A stretch of 48,707 bases of DNA from a virus. The first letter of the stretch is position 1. Each line of letters opens with the position of its first letter. The stretch covers positions 1 to 48,707 of the IMG/VR virus record IMGVR_UViG_3300033150_000139. One strand, 5' to 3'. Shown piece after piece: positions 29,101 to 35,086 of the stretch. The notes beneath the pieces were generated by a model. That model was not told where the DNA came from. It worked only from the letters and a program-made list of their open reading frames with translations, and made no database searches. The translations under genes and the position numbers were made by a program.

Positions 29101-31170
29101 AACGAGGTTGGTTCATCTGCATCTGATGTTGAAGCATACAACAACAACTTAAGACCAAGTACAAGAGCCAAGTCTTTAATTGCTCGTACAGGTAAAGTAT
29201 CTCCACTTAACTTTGATATTTATGCATCAGTTCAAAGAGGAGCAAAATATACTTTAATGGATTTCCATTTAACCGAACCTATTAGAACTGCTCGTAGAAC
29301 ATTAAAGGTTGCAGAGAAACAATTAGAGGGTGGCAAGAGAATGCCAAAGAAACAAAGAGAAATATTCAATGCTATCAATATGGCATTTGAAGAATCAGTA
29401 GAAAACCTTTTAACTAATTCATTCCAACAAACATCTATATTAGATGATGTTGCACTGTATTTACAAAGACAAGGTTACCGTTCTATTCTTGCAGGTACAG
29501 GAAGGTTTATTGCAGAACTTACATCTAACATTAGCTTCGCTTTAATAGTAGACCCTAAAGGTTTTATAGCAGGTAGTAAACTTAGAGGTATTATAGGTTC
29601 TCCTAAAGCACCTGCAGCTATGGCTAATCTAGGTAGTAAACAGGTCAACAGAGTTTTCCCTAACGAAGATTTGTCAGGTAAGTTGGTTGACGTTAATATA
29701 CTTAATCAAGCACAAGGTGTCAAAGGTGGTAAGGCTAAAGGAACTGTTTCAAACTTCTTAAGTAAGATGTGGAACAAGTCCGGACAAAGATGGATTAAAG
29801 GAGTTGAGTTTGTAGCCGATGGTCTAATATCTACACCTGATAAATTAGTAATGAGACCAATGTGGTTTGGTGCATTTTCAAATAGGTTTGAAGCTATCAC
29901 AGGTGTTAAACCTGACTTTGATAAAATCGCTGCTAATGACAAAGCCTATATGGAAAAGTATTCAGCAGCACTAAAAGAATCTACAGAAGTAGCAGACAGA
30001 AAGTCTGTTATGGCAGGTGCAACCGACAATGCTTTTATGGGTATGCTTAAGGGAACTCGTAAACCAAATCAATCAGCATCATTACAAGCTTTCAATGCGT
30101 TCAATAACTTTATGACAAGGTTCTTAATCTTTGAATATGTTACTGCTCGTACAGGTATTATGAATATGATTGGTAAGGGTGACCTTAGTAAAAAACAAGG
30201 AGCAGCTTTATTAGCAGGTGTAACATCTCGTATGGTATTATATACTTTGATAGGACAGATGTTAGCAGAGGGTATGACAGAACTGTTTGATGATGATGAT
30301 GAGTTTGAAATAAAAGCAAACACAGGTGCATTTATGGATGATGAACCTGAGTTTAAATCATTTGAAAAAAGATTGGGTCAATCTTTTGCATCAGCATTTA
30401 CATCACTACTCTTTGGTAGAGACTTTGGTAATGCAACTAAGAGTATTATAAATTATGGTATAGAAGAATTTAATGAGGAATACTTACAATTCTTAAGAGA
30501 TGGAGACTATGACCCATACAAAGATGCTATTCAATACAATATAGTACCAAAAGCAAAACAAGGTAGAGGTTCAAGTATAACTGATTTCTTAATGAAGATG
30601 GGTGCAGCTTATGGACCAATCTTAGGCACGGCTGATTTGCTAACTAAAAAATTAACTGAGCCAAATAGAAAAGAACCTGATGCAATTGAAAGACAGAATA
30701 TGGAAAGATATGTAAGACTTCCATTAGAACTTTTAGGAAACACAGGATTCATTCCATTATATAAAGATGTAAGAAAAATAGTTTTATCTCAAATCTATGG
30801 TGACTTATCAAGAGCCGAAAGACAATTGAAAGATGCTAGGTTAAAGAGACAAGAAATGTTGAATGGCTACGACAGTGAGTCAGATATGAAAAGATATGAC
30901 CCACAACTATGGGAGCAAACATTCGGTCCAAAGAGTCAGGGTTATGATGAAAGAGAAGCTTTAAAAGAAATTGAAAGAGCCAAGAGAAAGCTTCGTCAAC
31001 AAATGAAAGACGAACTCTATGATTACAAACCTAGAGTAAAGCGTAAGAGAAGTAGTGGATTTGGTCCAAGAGATAAGAATAGTAGTTCAGGATTTGGTCC
31101 AAGAAAAAGTAACACAAAAGGATTCGGTCCAAGAAAAAGCAAGAAAAAAGGATTCGGTAATAGAAAGTAA
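23125..31170 (+). CDS. Giant internal virion protein with metallopeptidase motif
   Basis: A 2681-residue polyvalent protein, probably injected with the DNA. Visible parts in order: two copies of a short repeat (TPNGNxLT...YG..KF..F...G.L) in the first 90 residues; a Gly/Ala-rich membrane-active region (about 245-300, GAGIGTGATYGAVTGAAAGG); charged coiled coils (about 440-640); RFSLGD at 648; an unassigned domain (about 715-1040); a zinc-peptidase motif, HEFGH, at 1156-1160; RFSLGD again at 1294; long helical regions; a hydrophobic segment near 2360; and a basic C-terminus with four GFGPRK-like repeats. Large polyvalent proteins of this type combine ejection, peptidase and anti-host functions. 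Residue 711 holds a palindrome copy in a linker. Confidence 0.7.
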   Translation: MNKYRTPNGNILTEEQLLSKYGAEKFQEFLNQGKLTLIGDEDVSASGEIVNDIFVTPNGNELTQEELINQYGEQKFNTFVSDGRLKKKSLQNQAGSTSELGDLELETIDIRPEPTEEDYFTGTFGDILRGFDDFTHTGLGDFIDDMARSVASGYYQGVAAENASDLLLRGSLASPEDIYSYIEANKNTQKYGPSAEMQEYQQTYEDNGSGFMGVVMGLSKSGLTILPELIVSSLTSMASNTDALGAFGAGIGTGATYGAVTGAAAGGVGAIPGAVAGAASALPYAFAAAGSALEMGATFSELLQEEVGGKELTPDLIESVLNDEEAFTRIRNKAIARGITIGAIDAYTGKLGGKIAGKILTKGGTQTAKQATRGQVLKSIAGASGVEAVGGSVGEATARGVIGQEMDVSEIALEGLAETPGGVKDLVSARFSAPKYKVNGERVNAETLDNLIETMTLEEIQKAEIQIDNDYDGRAQKLQDRIEELSVKDELKKANADLSDSQIEEIAILQLELNKLEGNKTEVGKRRAAELRKKINELTDANTQEATDADVQSAEVTDEEVLARLKEISNSDVYTQEAFDAVKAEMEQERADAAAEGVSFEAEKEFDKLDKSEQDFYLEAAEGDRQLAIDNYEQDVQNLEFGSQDETRFSLGDEDANTNTPNSLLNFMPGQGLERQGREEDDVSADVEVDRIADEMNQLGEEEINFTTPAVSSKTQTNTIAESNSTVEFTEQDAKELGFESLDDMNREMSYYDGIPMVTGISDILASGTIKDSRGNDMEVNGGIGYNTRGKNKDAAWAGVDVAKSEAQYRGALKTYEKNKTLFDRLWKEGKLPDGHIPMAIIRMGNDAVNSNEAAFRWAAPEVKAQSQENQTNAMNEVIKGLEVQSTKSPGLAKKANNILKRIKANDIKTLGQLFDFVQQQSQERAKGNKSTLSLDERALLFSNIMSPPNKSGGNTKPIIKALYEGVENPNTSIFNMETIHNAIGEPSMMKTKKGDVVAVVGIDVKNGGVIDVEHRNYGTGPKGRLISFIKNPVNGLDVFPAWKAKANRVFKKDKTGKVPDSKKVADQTMGTAANDKAFQGAVVDTKMTDLQVLSAKLRFAFPGVSVTTTIQEFNEVLNQPGVRTKESKGKVIYGLTKDGKVFINPEVASLGTPIHEFGHIWIDYLRSKASGIKGTKLLERGLRLVEGTPELQAAIEKYGDNKLAREEALVELMATKGETIINAAKKSRFQNWMNATFKYIKQKMVGTKELKTKSIQDMSLDEFINTGLADLFGGVELSADFNAQEAANNVMPRFSLGDDVGSFIRNARAQGIADGAIRTVLKRRGVSSDVIAEGFKKSKGKANQRTKVSEDFAPGYNRVKKEIKGIVEKSIKRGRKQAEQLKNAINYLKGTKVYENATDVQREMMIRDLRKEFGVKEKRVDNKKIKKFLGIKDPKKITMTEKQLVYQRIKDLADGAKTAKAAFIRASQMLTKEITEMVRAGQISTTQMADIMRRFSRVDMFNPISIERFVDYMGKVMADAEYAGKIAQANAGRGRALKNVGSKIGIADGLVPQLQRLFSVNPSLIPDSVLDVYLDLIEQFKPRKTVLSLEDIQTVTKKAEQVLKQLDEEQSMAIELADRFEASENKVLNDEGKVDYAATIKEMLKEGEITDAEAEVMKKYKSQIMPQPKSVQKSDAEIQAEVDTLVDEVQKSEITLDEDNNLGSQEERDLVKRLKKLIKTDGIKGLSARDLTNLLRVIDNINNGYLPHFAQLIVEKIEANNDGAVLGDAIAEAKPLPLSKIYSRIKSIITRKGAIQEMIRRNPLFNIDQIFGDFKTQRIFNSLFGKAAVAVAKFRNELKGVQGKIEKAEQAVLKSFGRDPNKFTMSKYKQMAYMIQQEFLSNPNNKQVNSVVDFLKETIKRIDEGTTRYTDADAAMLQEILDTYTDENGNFDNQALFDSFNEAEKNSLKVMREINDSLQSKAVYTSTVIRGDRINPLNNYVHLNVIAETNPNEVGSSASDVEAYNNNLRPSTRAKSLIARTGKVSPLNFDIYASVQRGAKYTLMDFHLTEPIRTARRTLKVAEKQLEGGKRMPKKQREIFNAINMAFEESVENLLTNSFQQTSILDDVALYLQRQGYRSILAGTGRFIAELTSNISFALIVDPKGFIAGSKLRGIIGSPKAPAAMANLGSKQVNRVFPNEDLSGKLVDVNILNQAQGVKGGKAKGTVSNFLSKMWNKSGQRWIKGVEFVADGLISTPDKLVMRPMWFGAFSNRFEAITGVKPDFDKIAANDKAYMEKYSAALKESTEVADRKSVMAGATDNAFMGMLKGTRKPNQSASLQAFNAFNNFMTRFLIFEYVTARTGIMNMIGKGDLSKKQGAALLAGVTSRMVLYTLIGQMLAEGMTELFDDDDEFEIKANTGAFMDDEPEFKSFEKRLGQSFASAFTSLLFGRDFGNATKSIINYGIEEFNEEYLQFLRDGDYDPYKDAIQYNIVPKAKQGRGSSITDFLMKMGAAYGPILGTADLLTKKLTEPNRKEPDAIERQNMERYVRLPLELLGNTGFIPLYKDVRKIVLSQIYGDLSRAERQLKDARLKRQEMLNGYDSESDMKRYDPQLWEQTFGPKSQGYDEREALKEIERAKRKLRQQMKDELYDYKPRVKRKRSSGFGPRDKNSSSGFGPRKSNTKGFGPRKSKKKGFGNRK
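25255..25270. repeat. 16-bp palindrome copy in the giant internal protein gene
   Basis: Exact copy in sense orientation, read as VSSKT at about residue 711, in a Thr/Ser-rich linker between two domains. Confidence 0.9.
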
Positions 31171-31171
31171 T

Positions 31172-31324
31172 ATGCCATTTAAAAAAGTAGGACATAACAA
31201 AAACGTAAGCCCAAGTGGTAAAGTCTTTACAGATAAACAAGTAAAGCTATACTATGCTACAGATGGATTTAAAAAGTCTAAGCTAAATAAATCAAAGAGG
31301 AAAAATAGGAAGAAGCGAAAGTAG
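31172..31324 (+). CDS. Small basic protein at the end of the structural operon
   Basis: A 50-residue, lysine-rich protein (MPFKKVGHNKNVSPSGKVFT, ending KSKRKNRKKRK). The ATG at 31172 follows the stop of the giant gene by one base. The upstream part of the same open frame is only a shadow of that gene. Small proteins with a 'KVG.n...SPSGK.fT.kQVk.YYAtdGF' pattern recur at the ends of structural modules in marine phages, from memory. Function is unknown. DNA binding inside the capsid would fit the charge. The last 33 bases overlap the end of the convergent minus-strand gene. Confidence 0.65.
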   Translation: MPFKKVGHNKNVSPSGKVFTDKQVKLYYATDGFKKSKLNKSKRKNRKKRK

Positions 31325-31741
31325 GTTGATACCCTTTGATGTATCTAAGTATCCTACTTCTTTTGATACTGTTTGTCTATCATTGAAATCTGTTTGTTTA
31401 GGAAGGTCTCTGTGCTCCCACTCCAAGACTTGCTTGTCTAAATAAAAACCCCAAACACCTTTCGGTGTGGAGTTTATATAGACAGGTATTGTACCATAAG
31501 TTGTACCACGCAACATCAACGCATCGTACTTAGACTTTTCAATAATAAGTTTATCGTAGTGTTTCCTCCTGCATTTTAACTCTACATCCATTTCATACTT
31601 AGGAGAGTAACAATCATAACGACTATTAGATAAGGTCGTTGGTTTTAAATCTTTTATAAAATACTTCTTGATGAAATCAAAAAGTTGTTGCTCATTAGCA
31701 AACTGCTCATACTCATATATCATCCTCGATTGATATTGCAA
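31292..31741 (-). CDS. PD-(D/E)XK nuclease-like protein
   Basis: A 149-residue protein. The segment SRYDCYSPKYEMDVELKCRR shows an aspartate followed by the E-x-K of a PD-(D/E)XK nuclease core (YEMDVELKCR), then HYDKLIIEKSKYDAL and later strands (YGTIPVYINSTPKGVWGFYL). The family cuts DNA, often branched or single-stranded. It is the last gene of the early-strand cluster and overlaps the convergent late gene by 33 bases. An internal ATG at 31723 would cut the overlap with the upstream gene and may be the true start. A degradation or resolution role is inferred. Confidence 0.6.
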   Translation of the reverse strand: MQYQSRMIYEYEQFANEQQLFDFIKKYFIKDLKPTTLSNSRYDCYSPKYEMDVELKCRRKHYDKLIIEKSKYDALMLRGTTYGTIPVYINSTPKGVWGFYLDKQVLEWEHRDLPKQTDFNDRQTVSKEVGYLDTSKGINLLSLLPIFPL

Positions 31742-31913
31742 TATCCTTTAGAATGACCTGCAGTTCTTTTATTTCCTGCCTGAGTGTTGTGAAATCTCTA
31801 TCAATGAGTGCTTCATAAATCTCGTTAGTAGAGCCGTGAATTGTGTCCATCAAATGATTGATGTGATTAATTCTTTCTTTATCATACGCTGACGGCTCGA
31901 CTTCTTGAGTCAT
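31713..31913 (-). CDS. Small helical protein of unknown function
   Basis: A 66-residue protein, acidic and almost entirely helical (INHINHLMDTIHGSTNEIYEAL, LRQEIKELQVILKDIAISIEDDI). Two amphipathic helices joined by a short turn would form a hairpin that can dimerise. It sits two bases after the stop of the upstream gene and overlaps the nuclease-like gene. No family recognised. Confidence 0.55.
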   Translation of the reverse strand: MTQEVEPSAYDKERINHINHLMDTIHGSTNEIYEALIDRDFTTLRQEIKELQVILKDIAISIEDDI

Positions 31914-31914
31914 T

Positions 31915-32169
31915 TTACAAGGGTTCTTTGGTTATATTTTTATCCATAGTTTGTAGGAACAAAGTTCCCATATTGAAATTGATTGATTTGATTGCAGTAT
32001 AAATTCTTCGAGAAGCTTTCTTAACATCTTCTCTATCTTTTTTAGTAGAGTCGATTCCAAGATGAGCATACATTGAACAGTCCATTTCTAAAAGCTTGTC
32101 TTGTTTTTTTTTATCAGACCAACTCTTGTATGAAACTACTTTGTCTACTTCTTCTTGATTAAATACCAT
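31915..32169 (-). CDS. Small charged protein of unknown function
   Basis: An 84-residue protein with a helical, Lys/Asp-rich composition (SWSDKKKQDKLLEMDCSMYAHLG, KKDREDVKKASRRIYTAIKS). It overlaps the DnaA-like gene upstream by 11 bases and is followed after one base by the next small gene, so it belongs to the same operon. No signal peptide, membrane helix or catalytic motif is seen. I do not recognise it. Confidence 0.55.
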   Translation of the reverse strand: MVFNQEEVDKVVSYKSWSDKKKQDKLLEMDCSMYAHLGIDSTKKDREDVKKASRRIYTAIKSINFNMGTLFLQTMDKNITKEPL

Positions 32170-32701
32170 TATACAAATGATTTAATTTTTTTAAAACTTC
32201 CTGTTCTTTTCCTTCTTTGGTTCTATCTTCAATCATTTTGAAGATGTCTTTGAAACGATTCTCTTTGTTTCGGTAGTGTTCAAGGGATTCCTTGATGTCT
32301 TCTAATTCCGAAGATAAATCTTTATTTTTAATTCTCAAAGAAAAAACTTCTTTTTTTAGTTCATTTTCTGACAAATAATAAACAGGGTCATATTCTTTAT
32401 TAAACTCAGACTTGATTCTCTCGTAGTTATTACGAAGGATTACATCTGTTTTGATGTACCATTCGTAGTTTTTAAAGTAATGTAGAATAGTTGCGTGATT
32501 CATATTAATAGAACGTGCAATTACACTACACCCATATCCTACTTCTCTAAGTATGTTGGCATAAATAATCTTTGCGTTTACTGTGTGCTGCACACGAGTT
32601 CTATCTCGCTGCACATCAACTCCTAGTAGAGTCTTGATTATTGTTTTTAAGTGTTGGAACTGTTCCTCCTTTAAGTATAAGGTCTCTAACTCTTGATTCA
32701 T
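32159..32701 (-). CDS. DnaA domain IV-like DNA-binding protein with coiled-coil tail
   Basis: A 180-residue protein. Residues about 15-80 (LKTIIKTLLGVDVQRDR, TVNAKIIYANILREVGYGCS, VIARSINMNHATILHYFKN) follow the pattern of the DnaA C-terminal DNA-binding domain: basic helix, an A-x-I/L-Y-A helix, then a helix-turn-helix with NHATILHY in place of the DnaA signature (G)RDHSTVLHA. The rest is a long coiled coil (ENELKKEVFSLRIKNKDLSSELEDIKESL). It lacks the AAA+ ATPase, so it cannot be an initiator alone. It may bind host DnaA sites or act as a regulator. The start overlaps the previous gene by 86 bases. A GTG at 32614 just after that stop is a less likely alternative because it removes the first helix. 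Confidence 0.6.
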   Translation of the reverse strand: MNQELETLYLKEEQFQHLKTIIKTLLGVDVQRDRTRVQHTVNAKIIYANILREVGYGCSVIARSINMNHATILHYFKNYEWYIKTDVILRNNYERIKSEFNKEYDPVYYLSENELKKEVFSLRIKNKDLSSELEDIKESLEHYRNKENRFKDIFKMIEDRTKEGKEQEVLKKLNHLYNGI

Positions 32702-33035
32702 CTATATATGATTTGATTGATTTGTTTTCTAAAATAAAATCTAAATATTCATCCACCTCTATAGGATTGATGTCTATTAAGATAGGTATATCATCTTCTT
32801 GTTTCAAATATTCTATTACAAAAAAGATAGGGTCTTCATCATTATCGGTTATTACTCCGGCTACTTCTTGACTCCATCCATTTTTTATTGGTAGTTCAGA
32901 TAAGACTGCTAATGCCTGTGCTACAATTAGGGATGCATCAGTTAATGAATAGTCACTTAACTGTTGAAAGAACCAATCATCAATTTCATATCTTAATTCA
33001 TCCTCTAAAAACTTCAGTTCTAAATCCATATTCAT
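32616..33035 (-). CDS. Acidic hypothetical protein
   Basis: A 139-residue acidic protein (YEIDDWFFQQLSDYSLTDASL, ITDNDEDPIFFVIEYLKQEDD). It overlaps the VRR-NUC gene upstream by 38 bases and the DnaA-like gene downstream by 86 bases. The last 28 codons look less protein-like than the rest. The pattern of aromatic and acidic residues is found in phage DNA mimics as well as many unrelated small proteins, so I make no functional claim. Confidence 0.5.
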   Translation of the reverse strand: MNMDLELKFLEDELRYEIDDWFFQQLSDYSLTDASLIVAQALAVLSELPIKNGWSQEVAGVITDNDEDPIFFVIEYLKQEDDIPILIDINPIEVDEYLDFILENKSIKSYIDESRVRDLILKGGTVPTLKNNNQDSTRS

Positions 33036-33237
33036 CTAATTCTTTTAGTCTATACTCTTGTAGTGCTGACACCTTTCCCTTCGGTGTTTTGACTTCGCTA
33101 AAGATTACATTTGAATTAGGTGGTATAGCGATTATGTCAGGTATTCCATTCTTATTTGTCTTAATTAATTTTATTACATAGTAACCTTCAGCCTCCAACT
33201 GCTTAATTCTTTTTGCTTGTATTTGTTGTTCGGTCAC
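32998..33237 (-). CDS. VRR-NUC domain nuclease
   Basis: A 79-residue single-domain protein of the VRR-NUC type. The core is GIPDIIAIPPNSNVIFSEVK (catalytic D of PD and E-x-K), then TPKGKVSALQEYRLKELDEYGF, where the Q and the following helix are characteristic ('s..Q...l..l...G'). Stand-alone VRR-NUC proteins occur in many phages and act on branched or nicked DNA during replication and packaging. It is encoded in the replication cluster next to two helicases. Both active-site segments are intact. Confidence 0.82.
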   Translation of the reverse strand: MTEQQIQAKRIKQLEAEGYYVIKLIKTNKNGIPDIIAIPPNSNVIFSEVKTPKGKVSALQEYRLKELDEYGFRTEVFRG

Positions 33238-33409
33238 TTTTATAATCTAAATAAAATCCTATTGCTACAATCACGTTCATTCCTATTGAAGACATAACTT
33301 CTGTTAGGTCGTGAAAGTTATGAATCGACAGGTGTATATGCCCAACCACCCAAAAAGGTATGGCTAAGTTCTGACTAATCCATATCAGCGTGAACTTGAC
33401 AAACCTCAT
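33203..33409 (-). CDS. Small membrane protein, two predicted helices
   Basis: A 68-residue protein with two hydrophobic stretches (KFTLIWISQNLAIPFWVVGH and VMSSIGMNVIVAIGFYL) and a charged C-terminus (DYKSDRTTNTSKKN). The open frame extends further upstream, but that part overlaps the helicase gene. The ATG at 33409 sits directly after the helicase stop and is the better start. A TATCTTTG sequence lies four bases upstream in the last codons of the helicase, which could give separate expression. It could be a holin or a membrane anchor. No proof is visible. Confidence 0.55.
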   Translation of the reverse strand: MRFVKFTLIWISQNLAIPFWVVGHIHLSIHNFHDLTEVMSSIGMNVIVAIGFYLDYKSDRTTNTSKKN

Positions 33410-33410
33410 A

Positions 33411-34853
33411 TCACAAAGATAGCAAATCCTTTTTAAAGTGATTGATGGTATAATCCTTCTTCTTGCTGACTGCTTTGTATATATCCTTTTCGATTCCTCC
33501 TTTCGAGAAAACCCAATAAACATCTGACTCCAATCTTTCTTTAGTTGTCATCCTATCTCTGCTCTGCCAATAAGACGTAGCAGAAAAATCTATATTGTAA
33601 TATACAAGTGCATCTGCTTGTCGTAATGATATGCCTTCACGACCTGATACAATTTGTAATGCTATAGATTTATCAGTGTCTTCAAAGACACTTAGTTCTG
33701 TACAAAGATGGTCTCCATATATTTCCTTCAAAGCATTTAGTTCTTCTTTGAATTTATAAAAGATTCCAATCTTTTGACCCCAAAAATTATCGTATATAAA
33801 TTGTGCTTTACTGTAGTCTATAACCTTAGAGTTACCTGATTCAAACTTAATAGTTCCTGAGTATAGCTGATGAAGTTTCATCATAAGCTTCACCGGTGTA
33901 TCACCAAGTATCACCTCATCTTTACCTTCAACCACTAATGTTTTTTTAAGTTGAGCCGTAAGCTTATAACTAATCGGCTCAAGTTCAACCTCAAGTATGT
34001 GCTCCCTCGTGTCTACTTTGAACCCTGCTTCTTTTTGTGAGTACGAAATAGTGTGTGGCTTCATCTCATCAAGTATAGATTGTAGTCCATTATGATAATC
34101 GTTAATGTATAGACCATTAATTTTTCTTTGCTTCACATTTACATATCGCTTGGAGAACTTATAAAAGTTTACATAGTCCTTGAAAGGATTGTTATGTATA
34201 CCATATACCTGATGATACATCTGACTATATGATTCAGGAGTTGGTGTACCTGAAAGTAAAATAACTTTTGGCTTGTGCTTACTTAGTATTTCTTTTACCT
34301 GCTTGGCTCTCTTGCTTGGTTTAGGAAACGCACCCATACTGTGTGCTTCATCTAAGATAACAGTATCAAAATCTCTGTCTGTTACTTTATGTAGTGATTC
34401 ATAATTGATTATGGTAATATCAAACTCAGCGTTCAATAAATCATAATCGTTTTCAATACTACTGATAGCTTTCTTCTTTGTAACAAACAAAACTTTTTTA
34501 TCACGCAGAAGATTACAAATGCCGAGACTTGTTAGGGTCTTGCCTGTTCTAACCTCCATAGCTAAATAAACAAACCCATCTTTTATTAGGTGCTCTGCAC
34601 CTTTCACAATTATTTTTTTCTGATAATCTCTAAATTTAATTTTAATTGGTAACTCCATTCGCTTCTTATAATATTCAAGACTAACTTTTGCTTTGTGCTC
34701 TACTGATGAATCTGCCTCATACATTCTTCTCTCAACCATCTTGGCATTCTTACCCCTGCCTTGCTTCACTAATTTGGTTTTAAAAATTATGTCGTGTGTT
34801 AGCTTTGCTTGTCGGTACATCATCTCATCTGAGTACCCTGCAACCCTTTCCAT
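33411..34853 (-). CDS. SF2 helicase (SNF2/DEAH-type)
   Basis: A 480-residue helicase with Q-like motif FRDYQKK (74-80), Walker A EVRTGKT (100-106), DEAH (168-171), motif III SGTP (201-204) and a C-terminal half with EGISLRQADALVYYNIDFSATSYWQSRDRMTT that holds motifs V and VI. It would remodel DNA or strip proteins from it in replication or recombination. The start is the ATG at 34853, which overlaps the stop of the upstream gene (TGATG). A longer frame reaching 34898 would overlap that gene more. One palindrome copy is within this gene, at 33676-33691, in the opposite orientation to all others. Confidence 0.87.
   Translation of the reverse strand: MERVAGYSDEMMYRQAKLTHDIIFKTKLVKQGRGKNAKMVERRMYEADSSVEHKAKVSLEYYKKRMELPIKIKFRDYQKKIIVKGAEHLIKDGFVYLAMEVRTGKTLTSLGICNLLRDKKVLFVTKKKAISSIENDYDLLNAEFDITIINYESLHKVTDRDFDTVILDEAHSMGAFPKPSKRAKQVKEILSKHKPKVILLSGTPTPESYSQMYHQVYGIHNNPFKDYVNFYKFSKRYVNVKQRKINGLYINDYHNGLQSILDEMKPHTISYSQKEAGFKVDTREHILEVELEPISYKLTAQLKKTLVVEGKDEVILGDTPVKLMMKLHQLYSGTIKFESGNSKVIDYSKAQFIYDNFWGQKIGIFYKFKEELNALKEIYGDHLCTELSVFEDTDKSIALQIVSGREGISLRQADALVYYNIDFSATSYWQSRDRMTTKERLESDVYWVFSKGGIEKDIYKAVSKKKDYTINHFKKDLLSL
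33414..33421 (-). promoter_or_regulatory. Possible promoter element inside the helicase 3' end
   Basis: On the minus strand TATCTTTG occurs in the last codons of the helicase and ends four bases before the ATG of the small membrane protein. There is no TTTG 20 bases upstream, so the match could be chance in coding sequence. Confidence 0.3.
33676..33691. repeat. 16-bp palindrome copy in the SF2 helicase gene (opposite orientation)
   Basis: Exact copy, but with the asymmetric centre reversed with respect to transcription. Coding strand reads GTGTCTTTGAAGACAC and encodes VFEDT. Confidence 0.9.
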
Positions 34854-35086
34854 CACACCTTCAGGTCTTCCTTCATATATCTTTGTAACGATGCACATCT
34901 TTCGTAGTCTTCTGTTTCAATAAAATACTTTAATAAATTTTCTAATTCTGTTTTACTAGGAATCCTTCTCGCTACATTGTGTGCGAAGTAAGGATTCTTT
35001 CCATCAATAATATCTTCCCAATCATACTCAAGTACAATCACATTGAAAGAATTTATCATTGCTATGTGTAATGTTTCATCGGTCAT
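34853..35086 (-). CDS. Small protein between primase-helicase and SF2 helicase
   Basis: A 77-residue protein (HIAMINSFNVIVLEYDWEDI, then helical KTELENLLKYFIETEDYERCASLQRYMKED). The C-terminal half forms one amphipathic helix pair that resembles UvrB/UvrC-like interaction motifs ('L...M..A....dyE.Aa.lRd.i'), the contact module used by repair nucleases. This is a resemblance in pattern only. It overlaps the primase-helicase gene by four bases and the helicase by one, which shows tight coupling. Confidence 0.55.
   Translation of the reverse strand: MTDETLHIAMINSFNVIVLEYDWEDIIDGKNPYFAHNVARRIPSKTELENLLKYFIETEDYERCASLQRYMKEDLKV

Noticed and set aside
31456-31471. ACACC-TTTC-GGTGT hairpin near the convergent gene ends
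   Set aside because: A five-pair stem inside the nuclease-like gene with no T-run; most likely chance in coding sequence.
33410-33523. Upstream extension of the two-helix membrane protein
   Set aside because: It overlaps the helicase gene fully; the ATG at 33409 after the helicase stop is the better start.
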